10,521 nucleotides of DNA from Flavobacterium sp. (GCA_030152225.1 JASLHL010000215.1:1-10521); one strand, 5' to 3'; positions 1 through 7,032 are shown, counted from the stretch's first letter. Numbers and translations: made by a program. Notes: generated by a model from the sequence alone, not told the origin.

Positions 1-330
1 TTATTACCTGTAGTAGGAGCAGCGATTATTTACATTCCTTTGGTGTTGATGTTGTTGGCAAATGGACAACAAGGTAGTGCTATTGGTTTGGGAATTTACT
101 GTTTAGTAGTTGTGGGAACTTCAGATAATTTAATCCGATTTTTATTGCAAAAGAAAATGGCCGATGTCCATCCTTTAATTACCATTTTTGGGGTAGTGGT
201 TGGCGTCAATATTTTTGGATTTATTGGTATTATCTTTGGACCGATTCTATTTTCTTTATTTATGTGGTTAATTAAAATCTACTACCGAGAATTTGTAGGA
301 TCTACCACAACAAAAATTATAGAAAAATAA
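1..330 (+). CDS. AI-2E family (PerM/YdiK-like) membrane transporter, 3' end only
   Basis: The frame is open from the first base, so the gene starts outside the window and only the last 109 residues are seen. They are very hydrophobic and fit the C-terminal part of the AI-2E/PerM family of polytopic inner-membrane proteins. The family-like features are LLPVVGA at the left edge, then TSDNLIRFLLQKKM with the DN pair, then the HPLITIFGVVVG segment and the G-x-x-G-x-x-x-GPI turn (GIIFGPI), followed by a last membrane segment and a basic tail. Members are proposed exporters of small molecules or ions; the substrate cannot be told from this fragment, and the name AI-2E does not prove AI-2 transport. 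The stop is TAA at 328-330, and the next gene starts 5 bases later, so the two are probably co-transcribed. Confidence 0.8.
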   Translation, partial: LLPVVGAAIIYIPLVLMLLANGQQGSAIGLGIYCLVVVGTSDNLIRFLLQKKMADVHPLITIFGVVVGVNIFGFIGIIFGPILFSLFMWLIKIYYREFVGSTTTKIIEK

Positions 331-335
331 AAGAG

Positions 336-878
336 ATGAAACTTATTTATATCCATGGTTACGGTTCAAATCGAGCATCGAGAAAATTCGTACTCCTTGA
401 ACGTCATTTTACTACGTATGAAGCAAGCTGCTCGGAATGGACGTCTGAAACGGCTTTTGATTTGTGGCTGGAAGACTTAGCTAGCAGCCTTAAAACAGAA
501 CAAACGATTGTGCTTGTTGGCGATTCAACAGGAGCCAATTTTGCCTATCAATTAAAAGAAAGACGGAGAAAAGAGGGATTACAGACGATTTTAGTCTTGT
601 TAAGCCCCCTGTTGAGCTATTCCCAACGATTAAATAAAAACTTGGTTTTTACGGAAAACTTAAAAAATAGTCTGGTAGATATTTTTTCGCCTGCTGATGC
701 TTTTCTCTTAATTGGTAAACAGGATGAAACATTGGATTTACGCCAATTAAACCCCTATACGTGTATAGCTAGTGAATTGGTGTACCTCGATGATACGCAT
801 CGACTGCCTTTATTTGAAGATTATTTGGGGTATATTTCGGCTTATATTGCACGTCAAGTATTGATTTTGCCCAAATAG
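336..878 (+). CDS. YqiA/UPF0227-like small alpha/beta hydrolase (predicted esterase)
   Basis: A 180-residue protein with a compact alpha/beta-hydrolase layout. The N-terminal strand leads into IHGYGSN (residues 6-12), the oxyanion-hole region; the nucleophile elbow is GDSTG with Ser64; the likely acid is Asp130 in LIGKQDE; the likely catalytic His is His155 in DDTHRL. Length and motifs fit the YqiA/UPF0227 group, for which esterase activity on short acyl esters is known in E. coli. There is no signal peptide, so it should be cytosolic. The ATG at 336 follows the upstream stop by only 5 bases, which points to an operon with the transporter gene. The physiological substrate is unknown. No terminator with a T-tract follows the gene, but the palindromic element at 906-1064 begins 28 bases after the stop and could cap the transcript. 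Confidence 0.75.
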   Translation: MKLIYIHGYGSNRASRKFVLLERHFTTYEASCSEWTSETAFDLWLEDLASSLKTEQTIVLVGDSTGANFAYQLKERRRKEGLQTILVLLSPLLSYSQRLNKNLVFTENLKNSLVDIFSPADAFLLIGKQDETLDLRQLNPYTCIASELVYLDDTHRLPLFEDYLGYISAYIARQVLILPK

Positions 879-900
879 AAAGCAGAAACGTTTGGATTGA

Positions 901-905
901 ATTAT
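901..905. repeat. ATTAT direct repeat, left copy (possible target site duplication)
   Basis: ATTAT lies directly outside the left 12-bp end of the palindromic element, and an identical ATTAT lies directly outside the right end at 1065-1069. It reads as a 5-bp target duplication. In this AT-rich DNA a chance match of five A/T bases is more likely than 1 in 1000, so it supports but does not prove transposition. Confidence 0.5.
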
Positions 906-1064
906 CCCAGATTAAGCGATAGACATATAAACGAAAAGTAATTATACAAAATAGGGCTGAATTAGCAATAAAAGCATACTATAGTATATAGTAGGGTTCT
1001 AGCGCTAATGAAAGAGAGGTGAAGTAGAAATACTTTGGAGTATTTGGCTAATGCTTAATCTGGG
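906..1064. mobile_element. Candidate 159-bp MITE-like palindromic element with 5-bp target duplication
   Basis: The outer ends are perfect 12-bp inverted repeats, CCCAGATTAAGC (906-917) and GCTTAATCTGGG (1053-1064). Each is flanked outside by the direct repeat ATTAT (901-905 and 1065-1069), as expected for a 5-bp target duplication. The symmetry continues inward: by hand alignment with one gap, 906-947 pairs with 1024-1064 at about 32 of 41 positions, ATTAGC (961-966) mirrors GCTAAT (1004-1009) at equal distance from the ends, and the centre is ACTATA-GTA-TATAGT (978-992), centred at 985, the exact midpoint. A block of about 13 bases (948-960 against 1010-1022) does not pair. It contains no credible ORF. 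No transposase is present and no IS family is assigned. The alternative is a native palindromic regulatory or RNA-stabilising structure. Confidence 0.6.
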
Positions 1065-1074
1065 ATTATCTTTG
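1043..1074 (+). promoter_or_regulatory. Bacteroidota-type promoter for aroC (TTTG-N20-TATCTTTG)
   Basis: TTTG at 1043-1046, a 20-base spacer, then TATCTTTG at 1067-1074, an exact match to the TAnnTTTG -7 box of Bacteroidota promoters. Transcription would start near 1080, leaving a leader of about 36 bases before the aroC ATG at 1117. The -33 half lies in the right end of the palindromic element and the -7 box spans its junction. Confidence 0.55.
1065..1069. repeat. ATTAT direct repeat, right copy (possible target site duplication)
   Basis: Second copy of ATTAT, directly outside the right end of the element. It overlaps the first bases of the proposed aroC -7 box (1067-1074), so the junction of element and host DNA falls within the promoter. 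Confidence 0.5.
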
Positions 1075-1116
1075 TTTTTACAAGTAAATGAAATAGCGAG
1101 ACTAAACAGTGAGATT

Positions 1117-2199
1117 ATGAGTGGAAATACCTTTGGCAAATACTTTAGCTTAACGACATTTGGAGAATCCCATGGTGAAGCACTTGGGGGAGTCATTGAT
1201 GGATGTCCTTCGGGTGTGGTTTTGGATTTGGAAGCCATTCAACGCGAAATGGATAGACGAAAACCAGGACAATCGACTTTGGTGACTCAGCGCAAAGAAG
1301 CCGATGAAGTGAAGTTTTTATCGGGTATTTTTGAAGGGAAAACAACGGGAACTCCTATTGGCTTTACCATTGCTAATAACAACTCCAAATCGCAGGATTA
1401 CGACCACATCAAAGAGGCGTATAGACCCAGTCATGCCGATTATGTGTACGATAAGAAATACGGATTTCGCGACTATAGAGGCGGAGGGAGAAGTTCAGCT
1501 AGAGAAACAGCTTGTCGCGTAGTAGGTGGCGCAATTGCCAAACAATTGTTAGCACCATTGCGCATTACAGCCTATGTTTCGGCTGTTGGATCAATTCGCC
1601 TAGAAGAACCGTATACAGCTCTCGATTTGAGTTTGGTTGAGTCCAACGCTGTGCGCTGTCCAGATCCACAGACCGCACAAGCCATGGAGCAACTCATTCG
1701 ACAAGTAAAAAAAGAAGGAGATTCTGTAGGGGGGATAATAACCTGTGTAGTTCAACAGGTTCCCGTTGGATTAGGCGCTCCTGTTTTTGATAAATTAGAC
1801 GCTGTCTTAGCACAAGCTATGTTGAGTATTAATGCGGTAAAAGGAGTGGAGTTTGGAAGTGGTTTTGTAGGGACTACATTAAAAGGAAGTCAACACAATG
1901 ATCTTCTTCTGCCTGATGGAACAACACAAACGAACCATGCAGGTGGTATTGTTGGAGGAATTAGCAACGGAATGGATATCTATTTTAACGTAGCCTTTAA
2001 GCCCACAGCAACCATCATGAAAGACCAACAATCCATCAATGCCAATCACGAAATTGTTACCGTTCAAGGCAAAGGACGCCATGATGCTTGTGTACTACCA
2101 AGAGCCGTTCCTATTGTAGAATCGATGACCGCTTTGGTACTTTTAGATTTGCTGATCGAGCAATACGGCAAAGCAGGATGGAAACAACTTCAAGAATAA
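1117..2199 (+). CDS. aroC: Chorismate synthase
   Basis: The enzyme converts 5-enolpyruvylshikimate-3-phosphate to chorismate, the last step of the shikimate pathway, using reduced FMN; it acts in the cytosol as a tetramer. From the ATG at 1117 it has 360 residues, the usual length. All three family signatures are present: [18 protein letters not shown] from residue 16 with His19, the [11 protein letters not shown] block (121-131), and [18 protein letters not shown] from residue 320 with His322. The frame stays open to an earlier ATG at 1051, but those 22 extra residues have no place in the family, and a good promoter sits at 1043-1074, downstream of that ATG; the 1117 start ([10 protein letters not shown]) is typical. 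It ends LQE-TAA inside a palindrome shared with the convergent regulator gene. Confidence 0.97.
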   Translation: MSGNTFGKYFSLTTFGESHGEALGGVIDGCPSGVVLDLEAIQREMDRRKPGQSTLVTQRKEADEVKFLSGIFEGKTTGTPIGFTIANNNSKSQDYDHIKEAYRPSHADYVYDKKYGFRDYRGGGRSSARETACRVVGGAIAKQLLAPLRITAYVSAVGSIRLEEPYTALDLSLVESNAVRCPDPQTAQAMEQLIRQVKKEGDSVGGIITCVVQQVPVGLGAPVFDKLDAVLAQAMLSINAVKGVEFGSGFVGTTLKGSQHNDLLLPDGTTQTNHAGGIVGGISNGMDIYFNVAFKPTATIMKDQQSINANHEIVTVQGKGRHDACVLPRAVPIVESMTALVLLDLLIEQYGKAGWKQLQE

Positions 2200-2215
2200 G
2201 CAATTATTCTTGAAG
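2188..2215. terminator. 12-bp perfect palindrome spanning both convergent stop codons
   Basis: CTTCAAGAATAA (2188-2199), loop GCAA, TTATTCTTGAAG (2204-2215). The left arm encodes Leu-Gln-Glu-stop of aroC and, on the opposite strand, the right arm encodes Leu-Gln-Glu-stop of the response regulator. It lies where a bidirectional terminator is expected between convergent genes only 4 bases apart, but neither side has a T-tract, so intrinsic termination is uncertain. Confidence 0.5.
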
Positions 2216-2878
2216 CATATAACCTGTTCCTTTAATGGTATGAATTAATTTTCCTTTCGTTTCGTCAATTTTATTCCGAATATACGAAATGTAAACATCA
2301 ACAACATTGGTATTGGTATCATACTGAATTCCCCAAACTTGTTCTAAAATTTGAGTTCTCGAAATAACACGCCCTTTGTTTTCCAATAGATACAACAAAA
2401 GTTTGTATTCTTTTGGCGATAGATCAATGACCTTGCCGTTTTGTGTAACCACGTGTTTTTCGGGATCGAGTTGTAAGTCCCCACAGATATAATAATTCGT
2501 TTTATTCTCGTAGTTGAACTTGGTTCGCCTTGTTAAGGCATTGATACGAGAGAGCAATTCACTAAAGTGAAAGGGCTTAGTCAGGTAATCATCAGCACCA
2601 CCGTCTAAAGCGTCAATTTTATCTGTTGTATCACTCAATGCACTTAGCATTAAGATCGGGGTATAATCCTTTTTAAAACGAATCATTTTCGTCAGTTGAA
2701 TTCCGTCAATACCCGGTAGCATAATGTCCATGAGAATCAGATCCCAATCTCCATTGAGAATGAGTTTTCGCGCTTCATCGCCAGAGGAAGCCAATTGAAC
2801 ATGCATTCCTTTTTCTTCTAACCCTTTGACTATGAATTCACTAATTCGTTTGTCGTCTTCAACTAGTAATATATTCAC
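2204..2878 (-). CDS. OmpR/PhoB-type response regulator without an adjacent kinase
   Basis: A 224-residue DNA-binding response regulator. The receiver domain (about 1-118) has the acidic pair Asp8/Asp9, phospho-acceptor Asp51 (LMDIMLPG), Ser79 and Lys101 (LTKPF), so it is complete and should be phosphorylatable. The C-terminal half (about 128-224) is a winged-helix trans_reg_C domain with the LSPKEYKLLLYLLENKG and DVYISYIRNKID segments. It resembles the CusR/RprY-like group, but no closer assignment is justified. The start is GTG at 2878, one base inside the hutG stop (TAGTG), so translation is probably coupled to hutG. In most such systems a histidine kinase follows, but here the gene ends 4 bases from the convergent aroC. 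The kinase partner must be elsewhere, and the target genes are unknown. Confidence 0.92.
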   Translation of the reverse strand: MNILLVEDDKRISEFIVKGLEEKGMHVQLASSGDEARKLILNGDWDLILMDIMLPGIDGIQLTKMIRFKKDYTPILMLSALSDTTDKIDALDGGADDYLTKPFHFSELLSRINALTRRTKFNYENKTNYYICGDLQLDPEKHVVTQNGKVIDLSPKEYKLLLYLLENKGRVISRTQILEQVWGIQYDTNTNVVDVYISYIRNKIDETKGKLIHTIKGTGYMLQE

Positions 2879-3924
2879 TATTTATTGATATTTGAATTTG
2901 ATTTCATAAAATCAGAAACGAGATACGCAATTAATTTACCTACGACGTGATTATTGGTTGGATAATCTAAGGTAGGAGCTCCCTCGCAAATGTGTAAATA
3001 AGCAACATGAGTCGATTCGGCAAAGAAATGAAGAAATTGACGGGTGCGTTCTGCAGAAAAACCAGTAGGCGTAATAGCGCTACTTGCAATTTGCGGAATT
3101 GCATCTAAGTCAATCTCAATGCCATAAAAACCAGTATCAATGTGTTTCTTAGCATTTAATAATTCATTGCTAAACGACTTTTCTTTGCGGATATTTATTT
3201 GTTCATACGTATTGTATTTTACGCGATCCGTATGAAGTTTAATTGCGCTAAAAATACCTTTTGATGTATAATTTTCGTGTAAACCAAAGATGAAGTAATT
3301 CTTGAGGAATCCTTCTTCAAACGCATAGGAAAAACCATTGCCACTGTGTCGACCTTCGAGTGGTCTAAAATCGGTGTGAGCATCAAAGTTAATCGCGTTG
3401 ATCGCTTTTCCTTTAGCCAAAGCAGTACCCTTGATATTGCCATACGCATTGTTGTGTCCCCCGCCAATGACAATGGGTATTTTATTTGCTTTTACGATTT
3501 TGGCAATCAAATGAGATACTTCTTTATCGATGAGCTGTACCAATTCAAATAAGCGCTTGCGATCCGCTTTGTTCGAAGGATCTAAGTGTTGTGCTTCTTC
3601 CATTTCAGCACAAAAGTCGAGGTGGCCTAAAAGGGTCACCCAATAGCCTTTGTTGAAGCGGTTGTGTTGAATATTCAAAAAGGTAGCAATAAATTTATCC
3701 CAAGCCGTTGCTGCTCCAGTACGGCCAAAGTTTGCTTTTACACCAATGTCTTCTGGGATGCCCAACACGACGTATTTACTTTCGTTTTGTGTAAGTTCCT
3801 TTTCCCAATCCGAAGGATTTTGAATCACATGTATGCGTTCTCCTAATTTGATTTCCCCGTTTCTTAAACTCGTCAATTCAAGGAGGCGATCTCTTGTGAA
3901 AAATGTAAGTTTAGCTTTTGTCAT
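2878..3924 (-). CDS. hutG: Formimidoylglutamase (arginase/ureohydrolase family)
   Basis: Hydrolyses N-formimidoyl-L-glutamate to glutamate and formamide, the last step of the four-step histidine utilisation pathway. The 348-residue protein carries the binuclear manganese site of the ureohydrolase family: His157 in GGGHNNAYG, Asp181/His183/Asp185 in NFDAHTDFRP, and Asp272/Asp274 in EIDLDAI. The N-terminal part (about 1-110) is longer than in typical agmatinases, as seen in Bacteroidota members. Agmatinase or arginase are the alternatives by fold, but placement directly after hutI favours HutG. The gene starts 32 bases after the hutI stop with no terminator between, and its TAG stop shares a base with the GTG of the response regulator, so the three genes form one leftward operon. 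hutH and hutU are not in the window. Confidence 0.9.
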   Translation of the reverse strand: MTKAKLTFFTRDRLLELTSLRNGEIKLGERIHVIQNPSDWEKELTQNESKYVVLGIPEDIGVKANFGRTGAATAWDKFIATFLNIQHNRFNKGYWVTLLGHLDFCAEMEEAQHLDPSNKADRKRLFELVQLIDKEVSHLIAKIVKANKIPIVIGGGHNNAYGNIKGTALAKGKAINAINFDAHTDFRPLEGRHSGNGFSYAFEEGFLKNYFIFGLHENYTSKGIFSAIKLHTDRVKYNTYEQINIRKEKSFSNELLNAKKHIDTGFYGIEIDLDAIPQIASSAITPTGFSAERTRQFLHFFAESTHVAYLHICEGAPTLDYPTNNHVVGKLIAYLVSDFMKSNSNINK

Positions 3925-3956
3925 GTCGCAGTATTTTTGGTGTGCTTTTTTGTTTA

Positions 3957-5210
3957 TTAGTTTTTATATGGTTGAATTTGACCATTTAAGATAACCGTTC
4001 CAATGGGGTTGCTGGCAAAAGCATAAGGAATCTCGTAAAAAGAGTGCAGGGGTTTGGTAATGATAACGCTGGCTTTTTTACCTTTAGTGATGCTCCCGTG
4101 TGTTGTTCCTACACCCATGGCATATGCCCCATTAATTGTTGCAGCATTGATCGCTTCCTCTGGGGTTAGCTTCATTTTAATACAAGCCGTCGCAACCACA
4201 AAATTCATATTGCCTGAAGGGGTAGTTCCTGGATTGGAATCAGATGCCAAAGCCAGAGGTAATCCTGCGGCTAACATTTTTTTCGCTGGTGTGTAGGGAA
4301 TGGAAATAAAGAAGGAACAAGTCGGTAAAGCTACAGGCATTGTTCCGCTATTTTTTAAAACTTCAATATCTGCATCCGTAACAATTTCCAAGTGATCCAC
4401 TGAGAGCGCCTCGTGTTTTACACAAGCTGCAATACCGTCAATCGCCGTAAATTGATTAACGTGAATCTTAGCGCGTAGACCATATTGTTTTCCCGCTTCC
4501 ATAATACGCGTGGTTTCTTCCACAGAAAAATAGCCCGTTTCTAAAAAGGCATCGATGTATTCTGCTAAGTTTTCTTTGGCAATAGCAGGAATCATTTCGT
4601 TGACAATCAGGTCGATATATCCTTTGTGGTTGTCTTTGTATTCGCTGGGAAAAGCATGTGCACCTAAAAAAGTAGCCTTGATTGCAATCGGATAGTTCTC
4701 TTTTAAACGCTTAATTACGCGTAACATTTTTAACTCAGATTCAACAGTTAAGCCATAACCTGATTTAATTTCGACTGCGCCTGTTCCTTGTGCAATAACC
4801 TCTTCAAGGCGGTATTTTGATTGTTCATATAACTCTTCCTCACTCGTTTCTTGTAGTTTTTTGGCCGAATTGAGAATTCCCCCACCGCGATTGAAAATTT
4901 CTTCATAACTCAATCCATTAATGCGATCGACAAACTCTAAGGTTCTATTACCAGCGTATACTAGGTGTGTATGGCTATCTACCCAAGTAGGAAGTACCAC
5001 ACAACCCTGTGCATCGATCACTTCTGTATGGGCTTGATCCACTGGTGGACAATCTTCCATCTTGCCATAATCTACAATGTGTTCTCCTTCAATTAATAAA
5101 AAAGCATCGTCTAGTTTAGGTAACACTTTCATCGCTTCGCCTGCAATCAGTTCTACGTGTTCCGCTCTTGTTTGAAGTAATTCTTTTATGTTTTTTATTA
5201 AAATTCTCAT
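3957..5210 (-). CDS. hutI: Imidazolonepropionase
   Basis: Hydrolyses 4-imidazolone-5-propionate to N-formimidoyl-L-glutamate, the third step of histidine degradation, feeding HutG encoded next to it. It is a 417-residue amidohydrolase, a normal length. Metal and active-site residues are visible: His80 and His82 in WVDSHTHLVYAG, His185 in FLGAHAFPSEY, His250 in KIHVNQF, His273 in SVDHLEI, and Asp324 in LASDSNPGTTPSGN. The N-terminal strand-rich segment and the C-terminal ASVIITKPLHS part form the small composite domain. Translation starts at the ATG whose last base complement is at 5208. The 74 bases to the divergent corA gene must hold its promoter. It is first in the hutI-hutG-regulator group. 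Confidence 0.96.
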   Translation of the reverse strand: MRILIKNIKELLQTRAEHVELIAGEAMKVLPKLDDAFLLIEGEHIVDYGKMEDCPPVDQAHTEVIDAQGCVVLPTWVDSHTHLVYAGNRTLEFVDRINGLSYEEIFNRGGGILNSAKKLQETSEEELYEQSKYRLEEVIAQGTGAVEIKSGYGLTVESELKMLRVIKRLKENYPIAIKATFLGAHAFPSEYKDNHKGYIDLIVNEMIPAIAKENLAEYIDAFLETGYFSVEETTRIMEAGKQYGLRAKIHVNQFTAIDGIAACVKHEALSVDHLEIVTDADIEVLKNSGTMPVALPTCSFFISIPYTPAKKMLAAGLPLALASDSNPGTTPSGNMNFVVATACIKMKLTPEEAINAATINGAYAMGVGTTHGSITKGKKASVIITKPLHSFYEIPYAFASNPIGTVILNGQIQPYKN

Positions 5211-5271
5211 GTTGTTTACTTATTTTTTTGATAGGTATAAAAGTACGGTTTAAAAATGTTATATATTTAAA

Positions 5272-5279
5272 CAAATTTA
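5272..5279 (-). promoter_or_regulatory. hutI: Possible -7 box for the hut operon (TAAATTTG)
   Basis: On the minus strand, TAAATTTG is an exact TAnnTTTG match, placing the start of transcription about 55 bases before the hutI ATG. There is no good TTTG at the -33 position (only TTTA with a short 16-base spacer), so this is a weak call. The box lies 6 bases before the corA GTG, so the two genes may compete for this region. Confidence 0.3.
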
Positions 5280-5284
5280 CTAAT

Positions 5285-6373
5285 GTGAAACGAGTTAAAT
5301 ATAGTAAAATAAGAAAACTTCAACCCAATACGTTGGAATATGCTGGTTCTTTTCCTGATGTTCCCATTTCCATGCAGCTGTTTATTTATACAGAAGACCA
5401 CTTCGAAGAGTATAATGACTTAAGTTTAAGGGAAATAGAAGAGGTGTTGAAGAATTCTAGCGCAGAATCTATCAAGTGGTTCAACCTGCATGGTTTACAC
5501 GATATTGAGCTTTTGCAGGAAATAGGAGAGTTTTTTCAGATTCAATCCTACATTATGGCAGAAATTCTAAACTTTGGTCGCCGAACGCGAGTAGAAGATT
5601 TAGATGATACGCTGTTTTTTAGTCTCAAAGCTTTGTTGCCCTATCAAGAGTTTCAAAAAAGGGTAGACATTGAACAGATTAGTTTTATTATGCAACCCAA
5701 TCTGCTTTTGTCTTTTCAAGAAAAAAGAGGCGAGTTTTTTCATATCATACGCGAGCGAATACGCGAAAAGATCGGTCAAGTACGCAAACGCGACAGCAGT
5801 TATTTGTTATACTTGCTAATCGATTCCTTAATGGATAGTTTTTTTATTACCCTAGATGTAGTGGAGGATAATGTAGAACAAATATTATTCGATGCTCGCA
5901 CCAAATACCACAAAGAGATCTTAATTAATATTGAAGAATATACACAAGAACTCAACGATATCAAACGCGCAGTAATGCCGATGCGCGAAATACTCAATAA
6001 CGTCAAAACTTTACATGATAAAAAAACGACGCATCACACCATTATTAGTAAGGATAGCTTGATCTTTTTTGATCGATTGCAGTATAAAAGTATTGAAATT
6101 TTAGATCAGGTTGAGTATAACCTCAATAAACTTGACAGTGCAACAAATTATTATTTCTCTGCGCAAAGTAATCGAATGAATGAGATTATGAAAGTACTAA
6201 CGATTGTATCCGTAATTTTTATTCCCTTGACTTTTATTGTAGGCGTGTATGGGATGAACTTTGAAAACATGCCCGAATTAAAAGCAGAAAACGGATATTT
6301 TATGACACTTCTAGGTATGTTGATCCTCGTCTTAGTTATGATTGGCTACTTTAAATGGAAACGCTGGTTTTAA
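5285..6373 (+). CDS. corA: CorA-family magnesium/cobalt channel
   Basis: A homopentameric inner-membrane channel for Mg2+ and Co2+. From the GTG at 5285 it has 362 residues, normal for the family. The N-terminal two thirds form the cytosolic funnel with long helical segments (for example EDNVEQILFDA and TQELNDIKRAVMPMREI). Two membrane segments follow (about 304-322 and 339-356), with the selectivity motif Gly323-Met324-Asn325 directly after the first (YGMNFENMPEL) and a basic tail, KWKRWF. The open frame runs upstream to an ATG at 5168, but that would add 39 residues lying antisense to the hutI start; similarity to CorA N-termini (KYSK-K---P-TL-Y-G) begins at the GTG. An ATG at 5283 is out of frame and meets TGA at once. 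A strong terminator follows. Confidence 0.92.
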   Translation: MKRVKYSKIRKLQPNTLEYAGSFPDVPISMQLFIYTEDHFEEYNDLSLREIEEVLKNSSAESIKWFNLHGLHDIELLQEIGEFFQIQSYIMAEILNFGRRTRVEDLDDTLFFSLKALLPYQEFQKRVDIEQISFIMQPNLLLSFQEKRGEFFHIIRERIREKIGQVRKRDSSYLLYLLIDSLMDSFFITLDVVEDNVEQILFDARTKYHKEILINIEEYTQELNDIKRAVMPMREILNNVKTLHDKKTTHHTIISKDSLIFFDRLQYKSIEILDQVEYNLNKLDSATNYYFSAQSNRMNEIMKVLTIVSVIFIPLTFIVGVYGMNFENMPELKAENGYFMTLLGMLILVLVMIGYFKWKRWF

Positions 6374-6398
6374 AAAGTAGAAAATAACGAAAATAGCA

Positions 6399-6429
6399 CA
6401 AAAGCCCAACGACTCTCGTTGGGCTTTTG
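6399..6429 (+). terminator. Strong rho-independent terminator after corA
   Basis: CAAAAGCCCAACGA (6399-6412), loop CTC, TCGTTGGGCTTTTG (6416-6429): a perfect 14-bp stem with a GC-rich core and an A-run/T-run at its base, starting 26 bases after the corA stop. The symmetric A and T runs would let it work on either strand. Confidence 0.9.
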
Positions 6430-6453
6430 CATAGGAAACAACATATAACGTAG

Positions 6454-6472
6454 ATAAAGTTTAAAACTTTAT
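6454..6472. repeat. Perfect 9-bp inverted repeat, AT-rich hairpin
   Basis: ATAAAGTTT (6454-6462), one central A, AAACTTTAT (6464-6472). It overlaps the stop codon (6461-6463, minus strand) of the possible decayed ORF and might have been its terminator, though there is no GC core. Confidence 0.4.
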
Positions 6473-6601
6473 ATCGTTCAAATTTATAACCACACCTAAG
6501 GGCTGTAGAAAATGGCAGTATTTCACTCCAATCCCGCATTCCATCTCTTGTGTAGGATCTTTCTTGAACAAATTTAGATAACCTTCTTTAGTTGAACTAA
6601 T
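6461..6601 (-). pseudogene. Possible decayed ORF, 46 codons open, no recognised family
   Basis: On the minus strand a frame is open for 46 residues before a TAA at 6461-6463. The only ATG (6544-6542) would leave 27 residues. The reading, in pieces, is SSTKEGYLNLFKKDPTQE, then MECGIGVKYCHFLQPLG, then VVINLNDIKF. It looks protein-like in its mix of charged and hydrophobic residues, and the DNA here is less AT-rich than on either side, which is why it is listed. A stop codon lies directly upstream of the open stretch. I do not recognise the family. It could be the 3' remnant of a lost gene or simply chance. Confidence 0.22.
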
Positions 6602-7024
6602 TTATTTTCTTAAAAAGTAATTAAAGATATGGTAAATGTCGCTGTGTATAGTTAAAAAAAACAAGCTATTTGTGGTTTATTGTTGTGTTGTTTTTTATAA
6701 AAGTGTTTTTATTTTAAAAATAATTTAATTATTAGTAGTAATGATTTTTGGATAATTGAAAAATATGATAAATAAATAAAGAAGACTTATTTATGCTAAA
6801 AAAAGTGAAGTAGCTGTCAGCCTAGGCTATATGAATGTTTTCAAGCAGAAAGAAAGATACAGAAAAATAGAAAAAGAATAGTATTTTTGTTGTTATAAAG
6901 AACAAGATTTTCATAGAGAGCAAAACAAGGCGATAAGTGATGTTTGGTTAAAAATAAAAGCTAAAGGACATGTTTGTAGCGATATAAAATGAAAAATAAA
7001 AAATAAATGTATTGTTTTTTTAAT

Positions 7025-7032
7025 TATATTTG
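7025..7032 (+). promoter_or_regulatory. Possible -7 box for the OmpA-like gene (TATATTTG)
   Basis: TATATTTG matches TAnnTTTG exactly and would place the transcript start near 7039, about 60 bases before the ATG at 7100. No TTTG lies at the proper -33 distance, so it is tentative. Confidence 0.35.

Noticed and set aside
1051..1116. N-terminal extension of aroC from the ATG at 1051
   Set aside because: It adds 22 residues before the conserved [10 protein letters not shown] start, its ATG lies inside the palindromic element, and the best promoter lies downstream of it.
3219..3846. Several ORFs of 60-84 codons overlapping hutG in other frames
   Set aside because: They lie entirely within a complete, motif-verified gene and show no protein-like features.
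5168..5284. Hydrophobic N-terminal extension of CorA from the ATG at 5168
   Set aside because: It overlaps the start of hutI in antisense and the intergenic promoter region; CorA proteins begin with a soluble domain, and similarity starts at the GTG at 5285.
6351..6539. 62-codon minus-strand ORF, Cys- and Phe-rich
   Set aside because: It runs through the corA terminator and into the corA 3' end, and its composition is that of translated AT-rich and palindromic DNA.
6819..6828. 10-bp palindrome AGCCTAGGCT
   Set aside because: A single palindrome of this length has no partner site or nearby promoter to give it a role; noted only as part of the intergenic region.
6831..6881. Short Lys-rich ORF of 16 residues
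   Set aside because: It is too short and its lysines come from A-rich DNA; there is no start context or conservation to support it.
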